From the NCBI GenBank assembly GCA_033439795.1, contig JAUTDP010000012.1, positions 1,178,001 to 1,242,000 on the forward strand: a stretch of 64,000 nucleotides of DNA. The letters are read 5' to 3'. The stretch is from Sordaria brevicollis (Eukaryota > Ascomycota > Sordariomycetes > Sordariales > Sordariaceae). This document shows, in pieces, positions 45,659 through 57,804 of this stretch (the first letter of the stretch is position 1; every line of letters starts with the position of its first letter). Below the pieces are notes generated by a model, which had not been told where the DNA came from, searched no databases, and saw only the letters and a program-made list of their open reading frames with translations. The position numbers and the translations under genes are program-made.

Positions 45659-46489
45659 TCACAACTTCGCCCTCTCCGCCTCCTTCTTCTCCCTCCACCT
45701 CTTATCAACCTGCAAATTCCCCCAATAATTCCACAACGCGCTCACCACCGCCGCCGGCGGACAAGCCCACAACCACCACCCCCACCACCTCGGACTCTGT
45801 TTCTCCACCACCCCTTTCCAAAATACCTCTCTCACCTGCTGTTCGAGTTCCTTCTTATCCCCATCATTCCAAACCACCACCCCCTTTCCCTCTCCTCTGT
45901 CAGTCGCCCTCTCCGCCTTCTCCCTCACATCCCCCTGACTCCTAACCCTATTCTCCGCATCCTCCGCACTCAAATGCGGATCTCGCGCCCTCAATCTATC
46001 CATCTGAACCTTGGGGTCCTTGACGCCAACCACCAGGACAGTACCGCAGTATTTATCCAGTTGACTCTCAAACAACAGCGGGACGTCCAAAACCACAGCT
46101 CTATACCCCTTGACATACGCCTTCAGCACCGCCAAAGCCATTTCTTTGCGCACGGCGGGGTGAACGATGGAATTTAACCGCGCACGGTCCTTGCGCACTT
46201 CGGGAGAATCGCCGAACACGCGGCGGCCAAGGGCGGGACGGTTGAGGGGACGACCTTTTCCAGAGGGACCATTTTCGGGCATGTCTGGCCCGGGGGCGAC
46301 GAGGAGGTCGGGGGTGGTGGGACCAAAGTAGGAGACGATGGCGTTGTAGCCGGTGGTTCCGGGCTCGACTACTTTGCGGGCGAGAAGGTCGGCGTCGATG
46401 ATGGGGAGGTTGTAAGGGGGGGAGGAGAGGAGGGAGGAGACGGTTGATTTGCCGGTGGCGATGGAGCCGGTTAGGCCTATGAGGAGCAT
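45659..46489 (-). CDS. cab5: Dephospho-CoA kinase
   Basis: This is a single exon of 276 residues starting at the ATG at 46489. The P-loop GLTGSIATGKST is at residues 5-16. The family segment IIDADLLARKVVEPG binds dephospho-CoA, and LDVPLLFES and the lid RLRARDPHLSAEDAENR follow. The enzyme phosphorylates dephospho-CoA with ATP in the last step of coenzyme A synthesis. A strongly hydrophobic Trp-rich segment near residues 230-255 (WWGWWLWACPPAAVV) suggests a C-terminal membrane anchor, as proposed for fungal Cab5. An insert after the DADLLA region (GPDMPENGPSGKGRPL) is longer than in bacteria. The frame stays open 34 codons upstream to 46591 without another ATG. Confidence 0.96.
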   Translation of the reverse strand: MLLIGLTGSIATGKSTVSSLLSSPPYNLPIIDADLLARKVVEPGTTGYNAIVSYFGPTTPDLLVAPGPDMPENGPSGKGRPLNRPALGRRVFGDSPEVRKDRARLNSIVHPAVRKEMALAVLKAYVKGYRAVVLDVPLLFESQLDKYCGTVLVVGVKDPKVQMDRLRARDPHLSAEDAENRVRSQGDVREKAERATDRGEGKGVVVWNDGDKKELEQQVREVFWKGVVEKQSPRWWGWWLWACPPAAVVSALWNYWGNLQVDKRWREKKEAERAKL

Positions 46490-47496
46490 CTTGATTGTCT
46501 TGTTGTTTGTGAAGGTTGAATGGTAGTGTTTGAGGTTGTATATGCTGTTTTGACTGAGTGGGTAGGATATCTTGAGCTGTAGATGATTCAATGTGACTTC
46601 TTATATGTTATTGATATTCTCAGTGAGGTGATGTTGATGTTCCAAGAAATGGCGGGTCAGATAAGTTGACAACGATTGGTTCCGGTGGAACATTGCGCCA
46701 TCCAAGGATTCAGATGATGCGGGGGTGGAGTGACATTCCACACATCCGAACAGGTACCCACTAAGCTTCATCTAGTACTTCCAGTTTGTCCGGCAAGTAA
46801 TCTTACTTTTACACTAACAGTAGTAGCGCCCAGTGTAGTAGGAAATAGTTAGCTAAAGCTACAAAGCAGTTAGGATACTATTAACGAGAACTTTATCGTT
46901 TGTGCAGCAACGTGAAATGTCAGGTGCCACCTTGCATGTGACAATCTCCATCTTCAAACATCACAAGGGTTGCTCCTGGCCAAACTCGAACGACATCCTT
47001 TCATTCAACACCAGTCCGACGACACTCCAAAAACACTCTTCATCACTCCACGACGACAACTTAGGTAACTCGATATGTATTAGAGCAATGCTATAGAGGA
47101 ACTGATATCTCAGTATCAAACGTCCTACCAAAGCAACTGCCAGTTACCTGAACTTTTTTTACGTGTCCATCTGCTTGCTATGTCAAGCAAGAACTAAACC
47201 AGATATAAGCCGACGTCGACCCAATGTTCCAAGCAGAAATGTTGCCTCCGGAAACTCCAATCAACGTGTTGCTTCCAACTGAAGGCAAACCCCTTGGGCC
47301 GATTGATGGCAAAAAGAAAGGAAAAGCGGAATCCTGAGAGCAAAAGGACAGCCCAAGCGCCAATGACCGAACCGAAAACGCCGACCGTTGCCAACAATGA
47401 ATGGAGATGGCGTCTAAACGATGTCAGTAACAGCCATCAGGAACAAGCATACGCGGGGCAACATACCAAAAACCCCGTCTCCTCTTCCCCATCGAC
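46490..47496. other. Intergenic interval, no gene seen
   Basis: This kilobase holds the dephospho-CoA kinase promoter and the 3' end of the next gene. Short frames around 46902-47500 lack recognisable content. No repeat or RNA gene was found. Confidence 0.45.
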
Positions 47497-48912
47497 TTAG
47501 GACTGCAAGCGGACGGCATAGAAGACGCCATCGTCGGTCATGTACCAGCGGCAATCGCCGAGGTTGTCGATGGTGAACCTGTTGCGCAAGGTCCAGTTTC
47601 CGTCAACCTCACGGCAGCGGTACATGCGCGAGGGGTCATCGTCGGCGGGCTTAAAATCCTGTGCCTCGTCCATATTGTTCTCATAAGCGATCTGCTCGTT
47701 GTTCGCGGCAACCTCAGCGGCAGTAAGACCGATACCGAGAGCGGGCTCGGGGTGAACGAGACCGGGGGCGGCAGGCATAGGAGCAACAGGAGCATTACCT
47801 GCAACGATAACGGTCGCGCCCGGGGCGGCGTAGGCAGGCTGAGGCTGAGCCACCATCATGGGCTGTCCGGGAACAGGCTGGGCCTGGACCAGGACCGGCT
47901 GCATGACCTGCTGCTGCGGAACCTGCTGCTGGACGACGAAGCCGGGGGGGACGGCAGCGGGCATCTGCTGCATCGGAACGGGGATTCCGGTAGCCTATGA
48001 CCAGTTAGCAAATTGTTCGACTTCGGAAGCGCGTGCGGCAATGGCGACGGTGTTTGGAAAGCAGCAAGCAGTTGAGGTGCGGGAAGCAATAGTTCGCTTG
48101 GACTACTGGCAGCGAGGACGAAAAGCCAAAGAGAAACCAGGCGGAAAACGCAAAGCAACGGCACTTGCAATGTACTGTGCCTGGTATTGGTCCCAAGTCT
48201 GATACGGTCCTGCCTGATACTGGGCCTGGTACTGCATTTGATATTGGCCCTGGTACGCAGCCTGGTAGGGAGCCTGGTATTGCTGCGAGTACGCCATCCC
48301 AGCCACTGACTGCGGCGTGTTGGGGTATGGAGAATAAGCCGGACTGACCATATACTGAGGAGCCTGCTGGACAGGCATCTGGAGACCAAGCTGGCCGTCG
48401 TGACGCGGGGTGTAGATATGGAGCTCAGGGCCGGTCGAGGTGTCGCCAACCTGGGGCTGGAAGTGGACGCCAGTGTTGGCCGGAGCGAGAGCGTACTGAG
48501 ACATGTTGACTTGGTACGTTGTCGGAAGGTAAGGGATCACGTTCTGGCACGGGGCGGCTTGCTGGTTGTAGCCGAGTTGCCAGGGTTGGAGTTGTTGATA
48601 GGGTTGCGCGGGGATGTAGGAGGGATGGTACTGCGCAGCCTTGGGGTCGCTTTGGATTCCGGTCGGGCCGGTATGGTGGGTAAACAACTCCTGAGAGGAA
48701 GTTGAAATACCCGGGTTGGCGGGCGGGAAGGCGGGGTAGTGCTCGGGACCGGCCGCAGATGACTCCTCCTGGGCAGGTGACTCGTCTTCACAAAACGAGT
48801 GACGTTTGCGCAGAGCTGACTTGAGGGGAGTTTTCGGAATGTCCTTTTCGACGCCTTGGAAGGAAACCCTCTTTGGAGATTTCAAGTGGTCCTTGTCCGA
48901 ATACGCGCCCAT
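47497..48912 (-). CDS. Tyr/Gln-rich prion-like protein with RVSF motif
   Basis: Two exons (48912-48169 and 47994-47497) encode 413 residues. The N-terminus has KSPKRVSFQG (RVSF at 15-18, a possible protein phosphatase 1 docking motif) and TPLKSALRKRHSF. Residues about 206-248 are a run of YQ-containing repeats (QYQAPYQAAYQGQYQ). Exon 2 begins with a Gln/Pro/Val-rich stretch and ends in a compact domain with NWTLRNRFTIDNLGDCRWY and FYAVRLQS. The two exons join in phase only through a GC-AG intron (GCAAGT...GCTAACTGGTCATAG). I do not recognise the family; the C-terminal domain looks folded. Confidence is good that both exons are coding and moderate that they form one gene. Confidence 0.72.
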
Positions 48913-49534
48913 GATGGTTTGGGGCAACAAGTTGGGTTCTTCAAGGTGGACTGCCGACGTGGGCGGTGGTCCGACTTGAGTGGAGGTGGGTTGTTGCCTG
49001 GTAAGAGGTGCGCGAGGAAGGAGGAATCGAGAAATGGAAAAGAAGGGAAGGTGCAATGGGTATAAATGAGTGGCGGAGCAGAAAGGCCCTCGCTGACCGC
49101 CTTTGACCGGAGGGGACTTTTGGCTGAAGATTCACCACCACGGCCGCTAAATTCAGCGGTAAGAGGTGGGTTTGAAGACGTGTTCCTCCGTTCGAGGTTC
49201 CGCTTGAGGTTCCGCCCGCCGTTGGCCAATTTGCTGAGGCGGGTGTCGGCGAAGGTGAATTGAGTGGGAATTGAATGGAAAGCGATGCGCGTTGCCTGGG
49301 GGACGGGACGCAAAAGCAGGCCGCGAGTGAATGGGTGACGACGGCAAGATATGGGAGACTTGCAGCCCTGCGTTGTGGCAAAAAAAGAGCTTGGCTGCTC
49401 CTGGTGTTGCGTCGTCCTCGTGATAATTCCGCTCCTCCCAGCAAAACGCTCTTTCCCTCAAAGACGGGTTTTGAGTCCTCTTACTCAATGTCCTCGAGTC
49501 GTGGGCGCTGTCTTGGATTCCAGGGTACTTCCCC

Positions 49535-49751
49535 TCAGAGCCTCGGTACCTGCACTACTTGCTGCTTCCAAAGGTTTGGGGATGTGGGAAATCATGAAAC
49601 AAGGAAAAGCAAACGAACTTACCACATCATGGAGCTCCCAGGTTCTCGTGGTCTCGTTGAAAACGTAGTGATACTTGTCGCCGTAACGATTAACCGGTTC
49701 GCGCTCAAAGTCGACATCGGCAAACGGCCAACAGGGAATGCAGCAGCACAT
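49535..49751 (-). CDS. Tiny Cys-rich N-terminus protein, tentative
   Basis: An ATG at 49751 opens 43 codons (MCCCIPCWPFADVDF...) ending at a perfect GTAAGT donor at 49622. The three adjacent Cys residues at 2-4 plus Cys7 resemble palmitoylated membrane-anchoring termini, and the following segment (RYGDKYHYVFNE, TWELHDV) looks folded. The best second exon, 49549-49535, adds VPRL and a stop, giving 47 residues, but its branch site is poor. Alternatively this is a 5' exon of the next gene downstream (48912). The function is unknown. Confidence 0.4.
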
Positions 49752-51143
49752 TGTTGACAACGTTCTTTTTCCCTGCTGCCTTTCGTTGTTTTGACTTTTT
49801 GATATTCGTGATTGTTGTCGTGGCCGTAGTCGAACTGGTGATGCGGCGAGAGCAGGACGAATATCGGTCAAGTTACATCAAAGAGTGAAGTTCCTAAAGA
49901 AGTGGAATTGAAAAGTAAAGAAGCCCAATTCGATACTTCGGTTTTGTAACTAGAATGTACCATTCACCTGCTGGATGGCCGGAGCGGAACAAAATGGCGG
50001 TTCCCTCAAACGGGAGGTACGGAGCACCTATAGTTCGCCTTGGACACTCCGCTTCCACATGGCAAAATGACCGTAAAGCGAGTGTTTGGTGATTGAAAAC
50101 CATCAAGGAGTCCTTTACAATGTCAATTCAACAGCTGAATGTCGATGACCCTCTGTTCTTTAATTACTTCCTTGTTGATGAGTCCTCCTTGTTGGCAGGA
50201 GCTCCCTACTTTCATCTTTCGGTCGTGATCTCTTCTGAAGGGTGGCCATACGTATATTTCACTTGGAGGGGTTTGCTCGCTCCAATCTGTGGTTCCCAAA
50301 AAGACACTCCCCTATCTCATGGCCGAAGACTAAGTCAGCTGATAGAAGTATTGTTTACGATGTTAGTTCAGGATAGATACTTGATCGTAATGGAAGAATG
50401 GAAGCGCCCATTACGGTTCTGCTTTTTGATCTTTTGATCACTGCGATTTCTGGACTTAGACTAGTTGTAGCCATTCTTGATGGTATCTTGCCGCACGCAG
50501 TATTACATGGCCGATATCTCTCACACCTGATATTACCCCATTCTCTTGCCATAACAGTCATGTACAACCCGCAACCAAGTTTGAGAAATGAAGCCTTTCG
50601 CAATGCCCCATATGCCCAACCGGGGCTATTGCGCTCTATGTCCCTAAAGATCCGCTATAATACATACAATTTTTCCACGCACACATGGGGAGGAGAGAGA
50701 TGACATCAGCCCTTGCGCTATGCACCACACTAGTATGCACACATCCTGCCCTTGTCCCCCTCTTTCCTTTTCCTGCCTGTCCAAAGCCCTGGCCTAGTCC
50801 AGTGTTTATCTTGTTTTTTTTTCTCTTCCCTCTCTTGTTCGTACACGTTTACGTTCACCAGCTTGCGCCTGTCATGTCCTTTGCCTCTGTATTTACCCAA
50901 GGACCTATACACACGCTGACCGACACACACACACACACACACACACATGTTCTAACAGCGTCTCCTTCCGTGCTGGCGAGACTCTTTTGTCCTTTCCGTC
51001 GGCTCTCCGAAGATTAAAGTAATAGAGAAGGCTGGCTAGCTATGCGCTCCTTTTGTTGCCGGAGCACCGATAGCCAGAGGGTCGTTCGTGTAGTGAAGGG
51101 GAACAGAAGATTCTTTTTTTATAATTCATTCTTCGTCTCCACT
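49752..51143. other. 1.4 kb interval, no supported gene
   Basis: A + strand frame from the ATG at 50120 to 50437 (105 codons) is open but has no domain and lies between minus-strand genes. A (AC)12 microsatellite is at 50923-50947, within a pyrimidine-rich stretch. The rest shows nothing recognisable. Confidence 0.45.
50923..50947 (+). repeat. (AC)12 microsatellite
   Basis: There are 25 bases of perfect AC repeat in the 3' region downstream of TIM23. It is likely to vary in length between strains. Confidence 0.95.
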
Positions 51144-51930
51144 TCAGTCGACCTCGTTGGTCTGGGGAGAGGGGAAGAACGTACTCCTGGTGATCTAGAG
51201 ACACATCAAAGTTAGCAACTGGTGTTGATTCCCAGACTACTACCCAAGGAAGAAGGTAACATACCGCCCAAGCACCGGCTATCGACGCAACAATACCACC
51301 CGAGATCATCATGGGCTTCAGACCCCTGGTGCTCTTGAAGAGCATACCACTGAGCGCACCGGCGAGGATTGTGTTGGCGGCATCGTGCTTGCCCCTCACG
51401 TAGCCAATGCTGGCGTTGACTAGGTTGTAGCAGATGGCGACGACACCGGCCGAGTTGCCGAGGAAAGGACCGCGACGGGTGACGGCGTTAAGGACAGAGT
51501 TGAGGCGCAGCTTGGGCGGCTGGCCAACCGATCTCTTGAGACCCTCGTTCAGACCCCATGCGCCACCGAGAGTAAGGGCCGTCAGGTAAGTGATACCGGT
51601 TCCGTAGCAGAGGTCGTCGGTGAAGCCGCGCGAGGGCAAGACTGAGCCGGCGGCGGCATCGGGCAGAGGGGTGTCCTCGAGCGAAATGTATTCTAGTGTT
51701 TCCTTGTTGAGGCCGGCAAGAGGGTGTAGCTGTGTGGGGTCGGCGAAAGAGGAGCTGCCGAGGAAGGCCTCGACACCTTGAGGTTGGCTGGCATCGAAGG
51801 GCGAGGGATATGAAGGAGTAGAGGTGGTGGCTGTCTGAGGTGCGCTGGGTGCGGGCGCGGCGGGCTCTTGCTGCTGCTGCTGCTGCTGCTTCTTGTTGCC
51901 TCCGGTGAGGGTGTTCCAGAGGCCGGACAT
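51144..51930 (-). CDS. tim23: TIM23, mitochondrial inner-membrane import channel
   Basis: Two exons (51930-51265 and 51194-51144) encode 238 residues; the 70-bp intron has GTATGT and GCTAAC. The hydrophilic intermembrane-space half carries a run of seven Gln (codons at about 51868-51888) and a Pro/Ser/Ala-rich section, then the conserved LHPLAGL segment and RGFTDDLCYGTGITYL. Four membrane segments of the Tim17/22/23 fold follow, including GNSAGVVAICYNL and GALSGMLFKSTRG. Exon 2 supplies the C-terminus ITRSTFFPSPQTNEVD. Tim23 forms the presequence translocase with Tim17 and Tim50. The start at MSGLWNTLTGG is well supported. Confidence 0.96.
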
Positions 51931-52852
51931 TGTGACGGAAGTTGGCGGGGTTCGAGGCGTTTCTCGAATCGTTAAACAGATAAAAGTTCGAAGCAGATAA
52001 ATCACTAGACTGCTGCGCGCAAAGTGGTGACGGGGAGCCGGAGGGAAGAGTGGGTGGGTTAGTGCCGTCGGCAAGCTATCGTATCTTCGGAGGAATGACG
52101 GACGGGTGGGCGGGATGTTGAAGTGCAGGACCTGGACGGAGACGGATGGAATCTCGAATTGGCCCGGCTCAAGCGCAACTTTTTTTGACGGCGTGGCCCG
52201 TGCAGACTGCGATTGGCGTCACTCTTAGCCTGGGCTTTTCTGGGGAAGTCGCCAGTGGAAGTTGCCGGAAACACTGATGGATTTTACAAAAGGCCACGGT
52301 CTAGAGTGTTGCAGTTTATACGGTAATCAAAGAAATCTTGAGAGTTCACTCTGATCTCTTGGATACAAGCTTGCCCATTGCTTATTCGTTTTCCATCCGG
52401 TTTGACGTCGTCTCCTTAGTCGAATCTTTCACAAGCTTTGTATTTCAGTACAGTGCAAGGGTATCTCTTGGCAGGGCGGCAGGCAACTCCATATTGCTAA
52501 AACAGCATGGTCGCCGGAGTGAGCCTGGTACAAAACATGCATGGAGCTTGTAGATACACAGTGGGTGATGCTACAGGCCTTTGAAGGTTCCAAAATTTCA
52601 CACCCGTCGTTCTCATACATGCCCGAGTTGCCCAACAGAGAGGTGTGGATTTCATACACAAAATACAGTAACTTCAGGCAATCAATTTCATTTTAAGAGA
52701 TTCATACAGGAACTTACCACTCTACGTTCCTTCCATTCTGCTTCTCTATTCATTTCCTGTTGTCAGCTCTGTAACGTCCGTCGTGCCTGCACATATTGGA
52801 TGCACGTCTAATCTCAGTCCATCAATCACAACTTCCCTTTTAGACTGCGGGG
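51931..52852. other. Divergent promoter interval between TIM23 and TRM732-like genes
   Basis: These 922 bp separate divergent ATG codons. Short frames on both strands are unconvincing. No repeat or RNA gene is seen. Confidence 0.5.
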
Positions 52853-55800
52853 ATGGAGTCAAATCAAGTCCAGCAAAATGCCCCCGGCAGCGGCACCATT
52901 GACACAGATGCCCTCTTAGCTGGCCTGGGTCCCGAAGTCTTCGAAAATGCCAACACCATCACCAAGTGGCTGTTGACACAACCCACAGAGTCACTACCAG
53001 TGTAGGTTTGTTCTATTTTTCATCTTCGTTTTCCAGTCATCCTTTGTGAGGGATTCTCAATGATGTACAAACCAAGACGCAACTAACATCAAGTTTAGCG
53101 TCGCACAGGCAGTATTTGCCAAACTATTCAGCAACGCTTCCGAATCTCGTCAGTATCACGGCAACGGTCACGATGTGGTCAGACTCTGCAGCTTTGTCCA
53201 GCAGTGTGCCAAGGCCCAGGACGAGAAGCTGAAGGCATGGGCCTTTACCGAACCCGTTTCGACGAAGCTGTTCCATTTCTATCTTGAATGGTATGAGCAC
53301 GACCCTCATCGTGCCCTGAGACTGATTCTCGATGTCCTTGTGGCTTCAGCAACCATCAATCCCAGCCCCGAGACAGGGAAGGCAGTGAAGGAACACATCC
53401 TTAAGACCATCGTGGAAATTGTCACTCGCAAGTCTGCTATGCAGCTGACCAAGTCCGGCCTTCAATGCCTGGACCACTTCCTGAACAAGAAGGTTCTTAC
53501 CCTTGACGAAGTTGCTCGCAAATACCGTGAGGTTGACTCCTCTGTGGCCGACCTAGCGCACCTTTCGTTGTGGAAGTCTTTCGTCTTCGAGTTGTTCTCA
53601 TGGATGGAGCTTCCCTACGTCTGCCCTCATGCCGGCAAATGTCTTGTGCACATCTTCAAGGGCTTGACCAGCCAAGCTTCTGCTGCCCAAGAGAACGACA
53701 AGTTCACAGTCGATGTCTGGAAGACGTGGCTACAAGAGGCTGTGGCCCAAAGGCCAGCGGTCTTGGAGGATATCAAGAACTACGTCTTGGTTCCTATCTT
53801 CAAGACTGACAAAGTCGAATCCCTCAAGCTGCTTGAGGCATTCAATCGCAGCGAGATACCCGTGGGTTCCACCCAGAATCTGACCGATCTGACCCTTTTG
53901 CTTCAGTTGGCGACACTCGAGACTGGCAAGCGGTTCGGTCTGGTGGAAGAACCCAGCAATGACATCGACGCTTCTCAGTCTTCAAGCAAAGTCATTCTCC
54001 GGGATACTGTCCTCGAAAGCTTCCTCACGCACCCTTCTCTCTCCGTCAGATCCAGTGCTTTCTCCTTGCTGGTTTCATCTCAAGCTACTACGAAGCCTTT
54101 CTCGCGGATAGCTTTCGACCTACTCAGGAAGCACCTTGCGGCTTTCCATGCCGACTTTGACGCCAAATTGCGCAATGAAGTGCTTGGTTATACAAAGAAC
54201 TTGATTCGCCGTGTCAAGAATGTCATCTCTGTCGCCCAAAGGAGTCTTGCTCAAGCAGCAGCCAAGCAAAACCAGGCACCTGCGGACAAGCAAACAACAT
54301 CATCCAAGAAGAAGGACGCTCCTGAGAACCTCTTGAAGAACCCCGCGGAGGCCAAGGAGGTACTTGACCGCCATGAGGCTTTCCTTTCATGGTATCTTGG
54401 GTTCTTGAAGGGAGAACTTGTGCCCACGGCATCCTACCAACGCCACATCACGGCCATGAGAGCGGCACTTTTGATCTTGAAGGTCGGAAAGCACGCGGGT
54501 GCCACAGACGACACAGTAGATGAAGACGTTTCCGAGTCAATATCCTCGGATTTTACCTGGATCCGCCTTCTCCTGGATCTTTTGCTGGATCCCTTTGACG
54601 ACGTCAGAGACTCTGCCTCCAGCCTTCTAGGCTTGTTTTCCCAAGAAATCATCAAGTCTCCCGCGCGGCCCAGCCTCAACAGCAAAAACCAGCTTGATGT
54701 TCTTCAAGATTTCTGCGTCAAGGCACGGACTTTGGCCGACAGGACCGGCCGTGCTGATCATGGCGATGGCGCTGCTCGCTCTCAGGGACTTTTGTGCCGA
54801 TGGTTGGATGGTGCCGATCTCCAGATTGGCCACATCTCCAAGATCATCGGTGGTCTTGAAGACAAGGTCACAAAGGCAGAGAAGGACTTGGGCCACGCTG
54901 CCATTGAGAACCCCGTGCATCCGGACTTTGCCGCCATCAGCTATGCCTGGCCTGTCCTGGCCAAGGAGACCTTCTCCGAGGCACAGCTGGAAGCGATCCA
55001 TCAACTATACCAGCGCGTCTTCGATTGTGCTAAGCGCATTTGGCTAGCAGTCAAGCATGTGCTGTGCGATGATTCTCCTGAAGGCCACTTGCCCGAGGAG
55101 ATGGAGGATATCGAGGGTCTGGACACTAAGGACCTGCTAAGCTACAGCTTCCGTGCGGTTCACGAGTCGAGCAACCTAATGCGCTTGATGCTGCAGACGT
55201 TGCGTCTCACTCCAGGACCAGGAGTACCGTTCCCTCCTTTGGCTGTCTTCCAAGATACCGGCTACTTGACATTCGAGCAGCTTTCCAGCTTGAGGCATCG
55301 CGGTGCTTTCTCTACGGTATCTCTCACTTTCACAACGTGTTGCCAGCTTACGCAAAACCTCCCTGTTGTCTTCCCCGAGACTGCTGGGTCCAACACTTTG
55401 CTTCGCGAATGGTACAAGGTATGTTTTGAAGATGACCACGACCTTTGACTTCTTTATGCTAACTCATCAAAGGGCACCATCAACTGCATCATGAACCAGG
55501 CCTCCACTACCCGCCGATCTGCGGGTATTCCTTCTCTGGTTGCCGGCATCCTGACAGCCAACGCCGAATCACCTTCATTCAGTGAAGTCTTCAGCGAACT
55601 TGAGGAAATTGGCAAGAAGCCGGTCACCCAGGCGGAAACCGATGGATCGAACTTGCCTCAAGTGCATGCCTTGAATTCCCTCAGAGAGATTTTCAAGAGT
55701 TCCTCGCTCAGCAAGAAGGCCGAGGCTTACCTGGCTAGGACCCTGCAGCTGGCTGCGAACAATCTCAAGTCTGAAGTGTAAGTTTCCAAGGGACACCATG

Positions 55801-57804
55801 GGCCGAATCGGGCTAACGAGGCGTAGATGGGCCATTCGCAACTGCGGTCTCCTGTTGCTGAGGAGTCTCATTGATTGCTTGCTCGGAACGGGTGAAAGCA
55901 AAGCCATCATCGAGTCGGGTTGGGACGGTGTCTCCGTCCGCATTTCTTACAACAAGTACCCAACGCTACCTGGCGTTATTCTGGGTCTGCTGGAATCTGC
56001 CAACAAGGCTCTTGGTGAGGATGCAAAGACAGCCGCGGCTGAAGCCGTCTTCCCGGCACTCGACATTATTCGTCGTGCCGGCCCCCCCGAGGCTTACCGC
56101 ACCGAACTCCAAGGTCATATCGAAGCTTACCTCGACAGCCACCTTTGGCACGTCAGAGAAATTGCTGCTAGGACACTCTGCTCCTTCCTTCTCCATGGTG
56201 ACTGGGTTGGCGAGATTCAGAGACTTCTCGAGGAGTCTGAGGATCGTGCTAACCGCATTCACGGTGTCCTCTTGCTGACTAGATTCGTTCTCGAGCGCAA
56301 GACTAGCCTGGGCGCTGATGTTTCCGAGGATACATCGAAGCTTAAGGTTCTCCTCCGCAGGCTCGCCGACGAGAGTAACAACTTCAAGACATGCCCAGTC
56401 GTCAAGGCGGCCTATCTGGAGATCTTCAACATCCTGGCAAGCATCGATCCCGTTGCCAACCAGTCAGCCCTTGAACTTATTGCCATCACTCCTGGCTCTG
56501 ACTCAACTACGGTGATGGATAAGAGCAAGCAATACCCATCCTCAGCACTCCTAGACACTGAGGCTGTGATCGCCAGTGTTTACCACGCCGCAGCAGTTGC
56601 CGATACCAAGGTCCTCCGCGCGCTCTTCCTCCACACGCTCAGCAAGGACATCAACACCACTCAGCGAATGATTGAGATGGTTCCTGCCGCGTGGAAATCC
56701 ATCACATCACCCGAAGCCATCGAAGGTCTTTCCAGCCTTTACTCTGAAGTTTGCACGACTGCCGCTGCCACTGCTGATATCAAGGCAGCCGCAATCACCA
56801 ACCTCGGTAATCTTATTGACGCGCTGATCCAGCAAGCCCGTCAATCCGAACTTGCCGGCCTGCCCTTCATGGCCACCGTTGAACAGACCTGGAAGGGTCT
56901 TCAACAAGGCGAGATCAACCCCAACCTCTCCTGCGCCATTATCAGAGCCAGCGGCTCCCTCATGACTGCCCTCACCCTTCGCAGCAACGGTGAAATCGAC
57001 AAGCAGATGGCTCAGCGTCTCCGGGCTTGGGGCGCCATGATCGCCGACGCGCTCGACATCGACAACACGTTCGACACGCGCTACGCTGCTGCCTCTTCGT
57101 TGACATCCTTCTTCACCGGATTTGTGCCCGCCAACTGGTCCTCGGCTTTCCTCCCCGCCCTCTCGGCACTCTACGACGCCCTGATCGACGACGATGATGA
57201 GGTCCGCGACCTCGCCTCCGCTGCTGCCGCGCCCGTGGTCGGACAGCAGATGGTCCCTCCCTCGGCGGCTGATCGTCTAGCGGCCTGGACGACCGAGATG
57301 TTCTTTGGCGAGGAGGAGTTCCAAGATCACCTTGTGTCTCGTCTCACAACCGGAAACTCCCCTGTTACAGACAAAGAATTGACCTCGGCAGCGGAGCAGC
57401 TCCTCACCGCTTTTCAGTTTGACGACTCCCTCTTCGCCACCGAGGAGCAAAATCTGTTTATCGACGAGGTCAGGGAGACTAGACGCTGGCAGCGGGAGCT
57501 CATCGCCCGTGCTTCTGGGTCTGACGATATTGCGTCCAAGCCTGCGTTCGCCAAGCTGAGCAAGTGGACGGAGGAAGGACTGAAGTACCTTGTCAGATTG
57601 GTGCGCGCCAACACTGATGTCCCGCTGGGTTGGAGCAGCGATCAGCATGTGTTCGCGGCTTGTGCGAGGGTGTTGCTTTGCGCGGTTGCCGTGGTCAAGG
57701 TTGCTGGGGCCGAGTCGGCGGTTGGGGAGGAGTTGAAGAAGTTTAAGGAGGTTGGCGAGAAGGGAGGGTTGCACGGCAGTCTTATGGAGATTGCGGCGTT
57801 GTAA
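52853..57804 (+). CDS. trm732: THADA/TRM732-family DUF2428 HEAT-repeat protein
   Basis: Four exons (52853-53001, 53099-55418, 55473-55777, 55827-57804) encode 1583 residues, the usual large size of the family. All joins are in phase, with GTAGGT, GTATGT and GTAAGT donors and CTAAC/CTAAC-like branch sites. The family signature S-T-T-R-R-S-A-G-I-P of DUF2428 lies near residue 835, followed by HALNSLREIFKSS and the conserved WAIRNCGLLLLRSLIDCLLG at the exon 3/4 junction. Yeast Trm732 partners with Trm7 for 2'-O-methylation of position 32 in the tRNA anticodon loop. The remainder is helical-repeat sequence. The partner methyltransferase is not in this window. Confidence 0.87.

Noticed and set aside
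50120..50437. A 105-codon + strand open frame starting with ATG
   Set aside because: No domain, no partner exons and no conservation evidence; it lies in the 3' region of minus-strand TIM23.
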